The translations under genes and the position numbers were made by a program. The notes under the pieces were generated by a model that was not told the DNA's origin, made no database searches, and worked only from the letters and a program-made list of their open reading frames with translations. A stretch of DNA of 64,000 nucleotides. Source: Flavobacterium restrictum. Lineage in GTDB: Bacteria > Bacteroidota > Bacteroidia > Flavobacteriales > Flavobacteriaceae. The stretch spans positions 1 through 64,000 of the forward strand of contig NZ_VJZT01000011.1 of NCBI RefSeq assembly GCF_007097245.1, given 5' to 3'. Below are positions 26,185 through 33,798 of this stretch, in pieces (position 1 is the first letter of the stretch; each line of letters begins with the position of its first letter).

Positions 26185-26321
26185 TCTGCCAACGTCCCCG
26201 CGCTACAAGCAGTTTGGGACTAAATTAAGCCCATTATTCGGATTTGCCAAATCTTCCAAATACAAAACCAATTTCAAATTAAGCCAATTGCCCAAATTGC
26301 TTGTAGCGTGTGTTAGTGGCT
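26185..26321 (-). repeat. complete attC-like site B
   Basis: 137-bp site, the clearest copy. The left arm GCGCTACAAGCAGTTTGGG (26200-26218) pairs with CCCAAATTGCTTGTAGCG (26291-26308) with one mismatch. Between them lies the core from TACAAAACC to ATTAAGCC (26261-26285). Outer ends are TCTGCCAAC (26185-26193) and GTTAGTGGCT (26312-26321). The two ends of this site do not complement each other; each complements the far end of its own cassette. The stop codon of the 101-aa gene (26313-26315) lies inside the right end, a habit of integron cassettes. Confidence 0.75.
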
Positions 26322-26618
26322 GTTTTTATTTTTCCGTTTTATCTTTTCAATTTGAGACTTTTCCACATTGTCTAATTCTGGTGTTGCGCTTATTCTTGAC
26401 AAAAAATTAATTGTTCCAGTTGTTTTAAACTTTTTTGTTGCCAAAACAATTCCAATAATTAAACCAATAACTGCAATCAAAATTCCAATTAGCGTTCCAG
26501 TTAGATTAGGAAACTTATGGTAAATTCCAAAACCGAATGCAATTCCAATTAAAGTTGGCGAGAGCACAATTTGTATCCAACCAACAATTTCTGTTATTTT
26601 ATCAAGTATTTTAAACAT
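26313..26618 (-). CDS. cassette small membrane protein, 101 aa, unknown function
   Basis: Small inner-membrane protein of unrecognised family. Two hydrophobic segments are visible (about residues 10-35 and 42-63, the second TLIGILIAVIGLIIGIVLATKK), followed by a basic cytoplasmic tail ending KIKRKNKNSH. The start is 14 bases after the preceding gene's stop, and the stop codon is embedded in the GCCACTAAC end of attC-like site B. It is the second gene of a two-gene cassette. Confidence 0.75.
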   Translation of the reverse strand: MFKILDKITEIVGWIQIVLSPTLIGIAFGFGIYHKFPNLTGTLIGILIAVIGLIIGIVLATKKFKTTGTINFLSRISATPELDNVEKSQIEKIKRKNKNSH

Positions 26619-26632
26619 CTCATTTATATTTA

Positions 26633-26992
26633 TTAACCTTGACGAACTTTTATGTCAGTTACAATTCGTTTTGAATTTAGAATGATTGTTAAAAGTCCTG
26701 TATTAATCCCAGTTCCAGTATAACCCAAAGAATATGTTAATTCAGAGTTATTATTATCAATTGGTTTTCCCAATAACTTTATAATTTCAGATTCAGATTT
26801 GCCGATAAGCTCATGATTATTTCGCAAACTATTCATCATATCCCAACGTAAAGTCCAATTTTCTTCTGCGTTCAAATCAGAATTTTTCCACTTTTCGCTA
26901 TTGAATTTCTCACCAGATATTCTTCCTCTTAAAGAAAATGCAATGATTAAAATAACGATAAAAGAGATTGATGTTTTATAAATAGTTTTCAT
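26633..26992 (-). CDS. cassette protein with N-terminal anchor, BamE-like fold, 119 aa
   Basis: Probably exported or anchored by MKTIYKTSISFIVILIIAFSLRG. The soluble part has a helix with LIGKSESEIIKLLGKP, followed by strands LTYSLGYTGTG, LTIILNSKRIVTDIKVRQG. That 'small gene exported protein' helix plus GKP-strand order is like BamE/SmpA domains, but the fit is only by pattern. No catalytic residues. It is first in a two-gene cassette whose left and right ends (27019-27028 and 26312-26321) match perfectly over 10 bases. Confidence 0.72.
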   Translation of the reverse strand: MKTIYKTSISFIVILIIAFSLRGRISGEKFNSEKWKNSDLNAEENWTLRWDMMNSLRNNHELIGKSESEIIKLLGKPIDNNNSELTYSLGYTGTGINTGLLTIILNSKRIVTDIKVRQG

Positions 26993-27018
26993 TTCTGTTT
27001 CTGATTTTTTGGCAAAAT

Positions 27019-27028
27019 AGCCACTAAC
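27019..27028 (-). repeat. outer end of the cassette array (E)
   Basis: AGCCACTAAC is the exact complement of GTTAGTGGCT at 26312-26321, so it marks the entry end of the two-gene cassette. Beyond it, toward trpA, no attC-like core or arm is visible; this is the junction with the chromosomal backbone. Confidence 0.6.
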
Positions 27029-27156
27029 TCCTAGATTAATCTGTCAAAATCATCCAAAGCCGCCCTTTTTAGGCTAACTACGTATGACAATACCAAATAC
27101 AACCACCTCCGAAATATATAAAAATAATCTTATAATTAATTTAAAGTTTAGTAAAT

Positions 27157-27196
27157 AAAAAAGCGGCGTTTAAAATACCTTTAAACGCCGCTTTGG
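27157..27196 (-). terminator. rho-independent terminator of the trp operon
   Basis: AAAGCGGCGTTTAAA and TTTAAACGCCGCTTT form a 14-15 base stem around ATACC. The A run (27156-27161) gives the T run for the minus strand. It lies 18 bases after the trpA stop. Confidence 0.9.
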
Positions 27197-27214
27197 TTTG
27201 ATTACAAAAAGATA

Positions 27215-27976
27215 TTATCGAATCGCTTCCACAAACTCCCCAATACTTCCAACTCCATTATTCGTAAGGTTTTGTATAAAAGCGCTGCCTATGATAGCGC
27301 CTTTGGCAAATTGTGTGGCTTGGTTGAAGGTTTCTTGATTGCTGATTCCAAAACCAATGATTTGCGGATTTTTGAGGTTCATAGCTGCTATGCGCTTGAA
27401 ATAAGTTTCCTGCGTGCTACCAAAACCCGATTGCGAGCCCGTAACACTTGCAGAACTAACCATATAAATAAATCCATCCGAAACGCTGTCAATAAAATGA
27501 ATACGCTCGTTTGAGGTTTGTGGCGTTATCAGGAAGATGTTTTTGAGTCCGTATTGTTCGAAAGTAGCTTTGAATTCCTCGGCATAAACACCAACAGGTA
27601 GATCGGGAATGATTAATCCATCGATACCAATTTCGGCACATTTCTGGCAGAATTTTTCTATTCCGTATTGCAACATTGGGTTGAAATAGCCCATGATTAC
27701 CAGCGGTATGGCAACCGTTTTTCGGATATCTTTTAGTTGGTCAAACAACACTTGGGTGGTCATGCCGTTATGCAGGGCTTGGGTGGAACTTTCTTGAATC
27801 GTGGGTCCATCGGCTAATGGATCGCTAAATGGCAATCCAATTTCGATCATGTCGACCCCGTTTTTTTCTAAATCTTGGATGATTTGTACCGTATCATTCA
27901 AACTGGGATATCCTGCTGAAAAATAGATGGAAAGTATTTTTTTGTTTTCTTGTAGTTTTTGGTTGATGCGATTCAT
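27215..27976 (-). CDS. trpA: TrpA, tryptophan synthase alpha chain
   Basis: Cleaves indole-3-glycerol phosphate to indole and glyceraldehyde 3-phosphate, passing indole to TrpB. The 253-residue TIM barrel carries the catalytic Glu in MIEIGLPFSDPLADGPTIQ (about residue 47) and Asp in DGLIIPDLPVGVY (about 127). The conserved YMVSSASVTGSQSGFG and GFGISNQ phosphate-binding loop are present. It is the last gene of the trp operon, separated from trpB by a GGCT-like gene and a repeat element. Confidence 0.97.
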   Translation of the reverse strand: MNRINQKLQENKKILSIYFSAGYPSLNDTVQIIQDLEKNGVDMIEIGLPFSDPLADGPTIQESSTQALHNGMTTQVLFDQLKDIRKTVAIPLVIMGYFNPMLQYGIEKFCQKCAEIGIDGLIIPDLPVGVYAEEFKATFEQYGLKNIFLITPQTSNERIHFIDSVSDGFIYMVSSASVTGSQSGFGSTQETYFKRIAAMNLKNPQIIGFGISNQETFNQATQFAKGAIIGSAFIQNLTNNGVGSIGEFVEAIR

Positions 27977-28032
27977 TGGGTATGTTTTATCAGGTTTTAA
28001 GCTGTTTTTTTGACGTTGTAATTGTATTGATT

Positions 28033-28353
28033 TTAGGTTGCTACACTATACACCCACACAATATCGTTGGATTGTAAATGTACTTCTATGCGTTTGTAAT
28101 GCAATCCTTCGTATAAATCGGCTTGGCGGAGATCATTTGAAGTGATTTCGTAAAGGATGCCGCTAATGGTATCATTTGGATCGTTGGTCTCCACGATGAT
28201 GGGGTAGTGGGTAATTCCAAATTCTTCTTCAATTTGAATTTCATTTAGCACATAACCAATGAGTGTTTCGGGTGTTCCTTGCAGGATGCGTCCAAAAATA
28301 TTTTCCTGAATGTCTTCGTTTTGCAAGGTGCCGTAGGTGAATAATTTTTGCAT
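28033..28353 (-). CDS. gamma-glutamylcyclotransferase (AIG2-like) protein
   Basis: Small protein of 106 residues from the ATG at 28353. The family's N-terminal motif LFTYGTLQNEDIQENIFGR binds the substrate's glutamyl part. The general-acid Glu is expected in LYEGLHYKRIEV, where ADLYEG fits. It may cyclise gamma-glutamyl-amines or act on another amide; the true substrate is unknown. It lies inside the trp operon between trpB and trpA, 57 bases before trpA, on the same strand, and is one of three genes without a tryptophan role there. Confidence 0.85.
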   Translation of the reverse strand: MQKLFTYGTLQNEDIQENIFGRILQGTPETLIGYVLNEIQIEEEFGITHYPIIVETNDPNDTISGILYEITSNDLRQADLYEGLHYKRIEVHLQSNDIVWVYSVAT

Positions 28354-28405
28354 AGTTTCTATTTTTTTTGAAAGTGTCAACCGTTCCTAATTCCTATTTT
28401 CGTGT

Positions 28406-28525
28406 GCGTTAGGGATGGCAGTGGAGCTCTTTTTTAGTTATTGCCGCGGGCTTAAACCTGCGGTAATGGATAAAAAAAGCGGGAACGTACAGCCCGACCC
28501 GACCTTTTCGGGAGGGTAACGCCCC
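28406..28525 (-). repeat. conserved-flank, variable-hairpin repeat, copy 1
   Basis: 120-bp intergenic element between trpB and the GGCT gene. Its reverse complement matches 44548-44672 in both flanks, for example GTCGGGTCGGGCT, CGTTCCCGCTTTTTTT and AAAAAAGAGCTCCACT. The core hairpin differs: here CCGCGGG-CTTAAA-CCTGCGG (28441-28466). It contains no gene. Confidence 0.8.
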
Positions 28526-28532
28526 AATTAGG

Positions 28533-29714
28533 TTACAATTTGAAATAATCGATATAGGTATTGAGGTCTTTGTCGCCACGACCGGAAAGATTGATGACTA
28601 CAATGTCGTCTTTCTTGAATTTCATTTCGTCTAGCACGGCAAAGGCATGGGCACTTTCGATGGCGGGAATGAGGCCTTCCATTTTGGATAATTTCAAGCC
28701 CCAATTCATGGCTTGCTCATCCGTTATGGAAATGAATTGTGCTCTACCCGTTTCGAATAAATTGGCGTGCATGGGACCTACACCCGGGTAATCCAATCCT
28801 GCGGAAATGGAGTACGGCTCGGTGATTTGACCGTCTAGAGATTGCATCAAGAGGGTTTTGCTGCCGTGAATAACGCCTACTTTTCCTAGTGCAGAAGTGG
28901 CGGCACTTTCGCCCGAATCTACGCCTAAACCTGCGGCTTCGACAGCGATAATTTTCACGTCTTTTTCGTCCAAAAAGTGGTAGTAAGCTCCTGCGGCGTT
29001 GCTCCCGCCACCCACGCAAGCAATAACATAATCAGGGTTTTCACGGCCTTCTTTTTGTAATAATTGCTCTTTGATTTCCTTTGAAATAACGCTTTGAAAA
29101 CGCGCTACCATATCCGGATAGGGGTGTGGTCCTACTACGGAACCAATTATGTAATAGGTGTCTACGGGGTTGTTGATCCAGTCCCGAATGGCCTCGTTAG
29201 TGGCGTCTTTTAAGGTTTTTGACCCTGAAAGTGCTGGACGAACTTCGGCTCCCAACATTTTCATTCGAGCCACATTGGGTGCTTGTCGCTTGATGTCGAT
29301 TTCGCCCATGTACACGATGCATTGCAAGCCCATCAAGGCGCATACGGTAGCGGTTGCAACACCGTGTTGACCTGCGCCAGTTTCGGCAATGATGCGGGTT
29401 TTGCCCAAGCGTTTGGCAAGCAAAATTTGCCCTATAGTATTGTTGACTTTGTGCGCACCTGTGTGGCATAAATCTTCTCGTTTGAGGTAGACTTTGGTAT
29501 TGTATTTTTCGGATAATCGGGTGGCAAAATACAAAGGTGTTGGTCTACCTACATAGTCTTTGAGCAGTGCCTCAAATTCTTCTTGGAATTCAGGTTCGGC
29601 GGTGACTTTTAAGTATTGTTGGCGTAATTCTTCTACATTTGGGTAAAGCATTTCGGGGATGTAGGCACCACCAAATTGTCCGTAATATCCTTTTTCGTTG
29701 ACGTTGTATGACAT
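28533..29714 (-). CDS. trpB: TrpB, tryptophan synthase beta chain
   Basis: PLP enzyme that joins indole and serine to tryptophan, 393 residues. The PLP lysine is in [19 protein letters not shown] (about residue 87). The glycine-rich phosphate loop [16 protein letters not shown] (about 232) and the monovalent-cation region near [12 protein letters not shown] are intact. C-terminal [10 protein letters not shown] and [13 protein letters not shown] complete the family pattern. It is followed by a repeat element and the GGCT gene before trpA. Confidence 0.97.
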   Translation of the reverse strand: MSYNVNEKGYYGQFGGAYIPEMLYPNVEELRQQYLKVTAEPEFQEEFEALLKDYVGRPTPLYFATRLSEKYNTKVYLKREDLCHTGAHKVNNTIGQILLAKRLGKTRIIAETGAGQHGVATATVCALMGLQCIVYMGEIDIKRQAPNVARMKMLGAEVRPALSGSKTLKDATNEAIRDWINNPVDTYYIIGSVVGPHPYPDMVARFQSVISKEIKEQLLQKEGRENPDYVIACVGGGSNAAGAYYHFLDEKDVKIIAVEAAGLGVDSGESAATSALGKVGVIHGSKTLLMQSLDGQITEPYSISAGLDYPGVGPMHANLFETGRAQFISITDEQAMNWGLKLSKMEGLIPAIESAHAFAVLDEMKFKKDDIVVINLSGRGDKDLNTYIDYFKL

Positions 29715-29733
29715 TTTTTTATTTTTTTTATTT

Positions 29734-29754
29734 TAGACGTTGCAATGCAACGTC
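29734..29754. repeat. trp-operon palindrome, copy 1
   Basis: AGACGTTGCAATGCAACGTCT is a 21-base palindrome, in the trpF-trpB gap (81 bases, otherwise AT-rich). It shares the GTTGCA-TGCAAC centre with four other copies, all inside the trp operon. Confidence 0.8.
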
Positions 29755-29795
29755 TTTATTTTGAATTTTTATTTTAGACAATAATTCAACGTTTT

Positions 29796-30452
29796 TTATT
29801 TTAGACGTTGCAATGCAACGTCTCTACATAATTGTACGTTTTTTAATCCGGGTTCTATTTCAAATTTACTATTTACATCGATGGCATAAATGGGTAATTT
29901 TTTTATTGACACGTTGCAATTGGTAGATACGTTGCATTGCAACGTCTCTACCAATTTTTTTATTTCCTCGATTCCAATGCCTCCGCTCAAAAAAAACGGT
30001 TTGGTTGATGGATAATTTTCTAAAACTTTCCAGTCGAAAGTGGTTCCGTTGCCTCCAGGTAATTTTCCTTTGGTATCAAAAAGAAAAAAATCACAAACCG
30101 ATTCAAATGGTTTTAGTATCGTAAAGTCAAAGGTATCCAAAATTGAAAATACTTTTATGATTTCAATTCGGTTTGGTATACTTTTTTTTAATTTTTCGCA
30201 AAACGCAACCGATTCAGCTCCATGAAGTTGAACGGCTTGTAAATCGTGTTTTTCAATTTTTTCTAGAATTTCTTCAACAGTTGCATTGACAAAAACGCCT
30301 ACTTTTTGGATTGATTTTGGCAATTCTGGAATGATTCCGTCAAAATAGCGTGCCGATTTCTCCCAAAATATAAAGCCCATATAATCGGGTAGGAGCGCGC
30401 CTACTTCGAGAATATTATCGGGGTATTTCATGCCGCAGATTTTGAGTTTCAT
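29796..30452 (-). CDS. trpF: TrpF, phosphoribosylanthranilate isomerase, with repeat-derived insertions
   Basis: Isomerises phosphoribosylanthranilate to CdRP. The 218-residue TIM barrel has the N-terminal catalytic Cys in MKLKICGMKYPDN (Cys6), LQAVQLHGAE, FDWKVL with the catalytic Asp, FFLSGGIG, and AIDVNSKFEIEPGLKN near the end. Two palindromic repeats of the trp-operon family are read through. One (29920-29954) inserts about 16 residues, TLQCNVSTNCNVSIKK, before LPIYAID. The other (29803-29823) encodes the last ten or so residues, RDVALQRLK. The frame stays open and the active-site motifs remain, so I call it functional. Confidence 0.92.
   Translation of the reverse strand: MKLKICGMKYPDNILEVGALLPDYMGFIFWEKSARYFDGIIPELPKSIQKVGVFVNATVEEILEKIEKHDLQAVQLHGAESVAFCEKLKKSIPNRIEIIKVFSILDTFDFTILKPFESVCDFFLFDTKGKLPGGNGTTFDWKVLENYPSTKPFFLSGGIGIEEIKKLVETLQCNVSTNCNVSIKKLPIYAIDVNSKFEIEPGLKNVQLCRDVALQRLK
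29803..29823. repeat. trp-operon palindrome, copy 2 (inside trpF 3' end)
   Basis: Identical 21 bases to copy 1, here in frame at the end of trpF, encoding RDVALQR before LK and the stop. The original trpF stop was probably replaced by this insertion. Confidence 0.8.
29920..29954. repeat. trp-operon palindrome, copy 3 (inside trpF)
   Basis: TTGGTAGATACGTTGCA and its near-complement TGCAACGTCTCTACCAA form a 35-base palindrome within trpF coding sequence. It keeps the reading frame. A partial copy ACGTTGCAAT lies at 29911-29920. Confidence 0.8.
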
Positions 30453-30468
30453 TTTGTTTGTTTTTTAG

Positions 30469-30498
30469 CCACAGATTTTCACAGATTTTCACAGATTT
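30469..30498. repeat. short tandem repeat CACAGATTTT
   Basis: Three tandem copies of CACAGATTTT (the last one altered) lie between trpC and trpF. Intergenic only. Confidence 0.65.
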
Positions 30499-30526
30499 GA
30501 TTTGCGTTAATTGGTAAAAGTCGTGT

Positions 30527-31309
30527 TTAAATTAATTTTGAAATAAATTCGGTTGCCGCTTTTCCCGCATTATCGGTTTTCATAAAGTTTTCACCAATCA
30601 AAAATCCTTGGTAACCGTAGGATTTTAGTTCATTGATGGCTTCGATAGAACTGATGCCACTTTCGGAAACTTTTACAAAATCATTTGGAATTTGGTCAGC
30701 CAATTGTTTACTGAAATCCAAGCTGACTTCAAATGTTTTTAGGTTGCGGTTGTTCACCCCAATCATATCTAAAGTTGGCATGATTGATTTTTGCAATTCT
30801 TCGAGATTATGCACTTCGAGCAACACTTCCAATCCTAAACCTTTGGCAAATTCTGATAAGGATTTGATTTCCTCCCGAGTTAAAACCGCGGCGATTAGCA
30901 AAATCAAATCGGCTCCGTGTGCTTTGGCTTCTAGGATTTGGTATTCATCAACAATGAATTCTTTTCGTAAAAGCGGAATAGTTACTGAAGCTCTTGCCAA
31001 TAATAAATCGTCCAATGAACCGCCAAAATACTTTCCATCCGTTAAAACCGAAATTCCGCAAGCTCCGGCATTTTCGTACCCTTTTACCACTTCTTCTACC
31101 GTGAAACTATAATTAATTTCGGCTTTAGATGGCGAACGGCGTTTGTGTTCGGCGATGATTCCAGAGTGGCTATTTCGTAAATTTTGACTTAATGAAATGG
31201 TCTTTTTTCCAAAAAATACCGAAGCTTCCAATTGTGAAACAGGAATGATTGATTTCTTGAGAATGACTTCTCTTTTTTTGTCGATTATGATTCTATCGAG
31301 TATGTTCAT
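30527..31309 (-). CDS. trpC: TrpC, indole-3-glycerol phosphate synthase
   Basis: Ring-closes CdRP to indole-3-glycerol phosphate. The 260-residue TIM barrel shows IIAEHKRRSPSKAEIN with the catalytic Lys, SVLTDGKYFGGSLDDL, LLRKEFIVDEYQI with the second Lys, VLLEVHNLEEL with Glu, IGVNNRNLKTFEV and VSESGISS. It is separate from trpF, as usual in Bacteroidota. Upstream in the operon, 14 bases away, is an unrelated Fic gene. Confidence 0.97.
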   Translation of the reverse strand: MNILDRIIIDKKREVILKKSIIPVSQLEASVFFGKKTISLSQNLRNSHSGIIAEHKRRSPSKAEINYSFTVEEVVKGYENAGACGISVLTDGKYFGGSLDDLLLARASVTIPLLRKEFIVDEYQILEAKAHGADLILLIAAVLTREEIKSLSEFAKGLGLEVLLEVHNLEELQKSIMPTLDMIGVNNRNLKTFEVSLDFSKQLADQIPNDFVKVSESGISSIEAINELKSYGYQGFLIGENFMKTDNAGKAATEFISKLI

Positions 31310-31323
31310 TTTGTTTTTTAAAA

Positions 31324-32682
31324 TTATTGAATATCATTTTTGATATTATTAATTATATTTTTTCCTAAATCTTTTTTTACTTTTTCAATCTCTTCTTTAT
31401 GAGGAAATTCGTTGTAGGCAAAATTGGTTTTCCAAATTTCAAGATGATTGACTGAAAGTTTCAAATTGTAACTTGTTGTTTCAAACGAAAGAGAAAAATT
31501 TATTTCATAGATAGTATTGTTTTTTGCCTTTTTTAAACCATATTTCAAATGATTCCATTCTACTTTATAAATATCATTTTCATAAATCTCGTGTCCAAAT
31601 ATTGTAATTTCTTTAGGTTTAGTAGATTTTTCAAACGGATTGAATATCGGTAATATTGATTTTGTAGGATATATTTCGCTTTGACGATTAACCAAATGTT
31701 TTGTTTTACTTTCACTAAATAAATCATCAAATTGATTTATAATAATAGATAATGGCTGCCAAACGTCGGTATTTATAAATTGGAATATATCATAAATGTT
31801 TATTGGAGATTTTGTGAATATTTCACCTTCAAGTTGTCGTTTTAACAAACTAATTTCTTTTTGCAAATCATCCTCTTCTTCAATATCAATATCCTGAATA
31901 GCCTTTAAAACTAATTGTTCTGAACGTTCAATTAATCCTGCACAATATTCAAAAAACAACTCTTTAGAACCTCCGTATCCTTGAATATCGCTGATGTAGT
32001 TGTAATAAATGGCACGGTCTTTTTCATTAATCCAAAACGGATTATATCCTAAAGAAATAAGAATTAGATTAGTTAATATTCTGGCTGTTCTACCATTTCC
32101 ATCATAAAATGGATGAATGTCTAAATAGTCCAAATGAAATTCCATTGCAACATCAATTGGATGCGGTGCATTTTTTTTATTGGCATTAATAGCATCAATA
32201 GAAGCATTGGTTTTGTTTAAAAGAGCGTGAATTTTCTCTGGAACTTCTTCAGGAGCAACAAACAAATATTTTTCTCCTTTAGAATTAATGATTTCGTTAG
32301 CTTGCTCTTTCCACTGTCCAATTTTATTTTTCCTCTCTGGATTTTCTTCGTGCATAATACCAGAATGGATTTCTTTAATCCTTTTTTCTGAAAGCCTTAA
32401 TTCTCCCTTTCCAATGCGTAAAATTTCAGCAATCACTTGATCGTGACCTTGCATTTCCAAAACGTCTTTTAATGGTTTGTCATTAACTGTAAGATTCCCA
32501 ACCATTACACTACGAGTTTCTTCAATAGTAAGTGTATTACCTTCCATACTGTTGGAATTAAAATTCCATTCTAGTCTGAATTTGTAATTTATTTTCTTTT
32601 TTTGTTCAATAGTGAGTTCGCCAAAAGCAGCAACTTTAGCTTTTATAGCATCTATTGTGTCTTTTATCTTTTCGTAACTCAT
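31324..32682 (-). CDS. Fic family protein inserted in the trp operon
   Basis: Large Fic-fold enzyme of 452 residues, probably a protein AMPylator. The active motif HPFYDGNGRTAR is complete at 190-201. An inhibitory motif SNSMEG (Ser43, Glu47, Gly48) indicates class II autoinhibition. The C-terminal 190 residues, after a coiled-coil-like EEEDDLQKEISLLKRQLEGE, are an extra domain of unknown role. It lies between trpD and trpC on the same strand, 14 bases before trpC, so it must share the transcript unless it has its own promoter. It is not a paralogue of the 317-residue Fic at 23.4 kb in layout. Confidence 0.92.
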   Translation of the reverse strand: MSYEKIKDTIDAIKAKVAAFGELTIEQKKKINYKFRLEWNFNSNSMEGNTLTIEETRSVMVGNLTVNDKPLKDVLEMQGHDQVIAEILRIGKGELRLSEKRIKEIHSGIMHEENPERKNKIGQWKEQANEIINSKGEKYLFVAPEEVPEKIHALLNKTNASIDAINANKKNAPHPIDVAMEFHLDYLDIHPFYDGNGRTARILTNLILISLGYNPFWINEKDRAIYYNYISDIQGYGGSKELFFEYCAGLIERSEQLVLKAIQDIDIEEEDDLQKEISLLKRQLEGEIFTKSPINIYDIFQFINTDVWQPLSIIINQFDDLFSESKTKHLVNRQSEIYPTKSILPIFNPFEKSTKPKEITIFGHEIYENDIYKVEWNHLKYGLKKAKNNTIYEINFSLSFETTSYNLKLSVNHLEIWKTNFAYNEFPHKEEIEKVKKDLGKNIINNIKNDIQ

Positions 32683-32740
32683 TATCTTTTGTTTAAAGGT
32701 TTATTTTACTTAAATTTTAAAGTTAATTAATTCCGAAACT

Positions 32741-33733
32741 TTATTTACTTAATTCCTGTAATTTGTTCAAAGCTACGAGTCCTTTTCCGGATAGTAAACT
32801 TTCTTGCGCTATTTGAAATCCTTCTAAAGTCGAGCATCCATTTACCGTTGCAATTGCCATTGCGGCATTGGCACAAACCACATTATTCTGGGCTTCAGTT
32901 CCTTTTCCCGATATGATATTCAAGAACATTTGAGCCGATTCATCTATAGTTTTTCCACCTTCGATTTCGCTTTGAAGCAATTGTCCAACTCCAAAATCTG
33001 CTGGTTTTAGTACGCCTTCCATTCTTTTGGTTATGGTTTTGGTCGGGCCAGTCAGCGATACTTCGTCATAACCGTCCAATGAATGCAAAATGGTGAAATT
33101 TACATCGGTATTTTGATACAAATACGCATACATTCTGGCGAGTTCCAAATTGAAAACGCCTACCAATTGGTTTTTAGGAAAGGACGGATTAATCATTGGC
33201 CCGAGCATATTAAAAAAAGTTCTTACACCTAATTCTTTTCTAATTGGACCTACGTTTTTCATGGCAGGATGAAATAATGGGGCGTGTAAAATACAAATAC
33301 TAGCCTGATCCATACACTTTTCCAGAAAATTAGCATCGTTACTAAATTTTACACCCAGTTTTTCCATCACATTACTGGAACCTGAAATAGACGAAACCCC
33401 ATAATTACCATGTTTTGCCACTTTTATTCCTGCTCCAGCCGCTACAAACGACGCTAAAGTCGAAATATTGAAAGTATCCTTGCCATCGCCACCCGTTCCG
33501 CATAAATCGATGGTGTTGTAGGCGGATAAGTTCACCCGAATGCACAATTCCAACAAAGCTTCTCTAAAACCAAAAAGTTCGTCAATGCTAATACTTCTCA
33601 TCATGTAAACGGTCAAAAATGAAGCAATTTGACTTGGGTTATAACTTCCGTTGGAGATATTGACCAATACATTTTTGGCCTCTTCCTTGGAAAGTTGCTC
33701 GTGATTGATTAATCTATTTAATATTGTTTTCAT
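32741..33733 (-). CDS. trpD: TrpD, anthranilate phosphoribosyltransferase
   Basis: Transfers phosphoribose to anthranilate. The 330-residue product starts at the ATG at 33733; a TTG-initiated frame to 33772 runs into a palindromic repeat. The PRPP-binding signature DLCGTGGDGKDTFNIST and the KHGNYGVSSISGSSNVMEKLG segment are intact, with HPAMKNVGPIRKELGVRTFFNMLGP carrying the anthranilate site. It stands downstream of a GNAT gene and upstream of Fic in the trp operon. Confidence 0.97.
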   Translation of the reverse strand: MKTILNRLINHEQLSKEEAKNVLVNISNGSYNPSQIASFLTVYMMRSISIDELFGFREALLELCIRVNLSAYNTIDLCGTGGDGKDTFNISTLASFVAAGAGIKVAKHGNYGVSSISGSSNVMEKLGVKFSNDANFLEKCMDQASICILHAPLFHPAMKNVGPIRKELGVRTFFNMLGPMINPSFPKNQLVGVFNLELARMYAYLYQNTDVNFTILHSLDGYDEVSLTGPTKTITKRMEGVLKPADFGVGQLLQSEIEGGKTIDESAQMFLNIISGKGTEAQNNVVCANAAMAIATVNGCSTLEGFQIAQESLLSGKGLVALNKLQELSK

Positions 33734-33750
33734 TTTTATTGTTTGTATTA

Positions 33751-33783
33751 CGGTAGAGACGTTGCATAGCAACGTCTCTACCG
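33751..33783. repeat. trp-operon palindrome, copy 4
   Basis: CGGTAGAGACGTTGC and GCAACGTCTCTACCG are exact complementary arms around ATA. It fills the GNAT-trpD gap. Confidence 0.85.
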
Positions 33784-33798
33784 CACGTTTCTACATTT

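Noticed and set aside
29796..30452. trpF as a pseudogene because of the inserted repeats
   Set aside because: Both insertions keep the frame and the catalytic motifs and phosphate-binding region remain.
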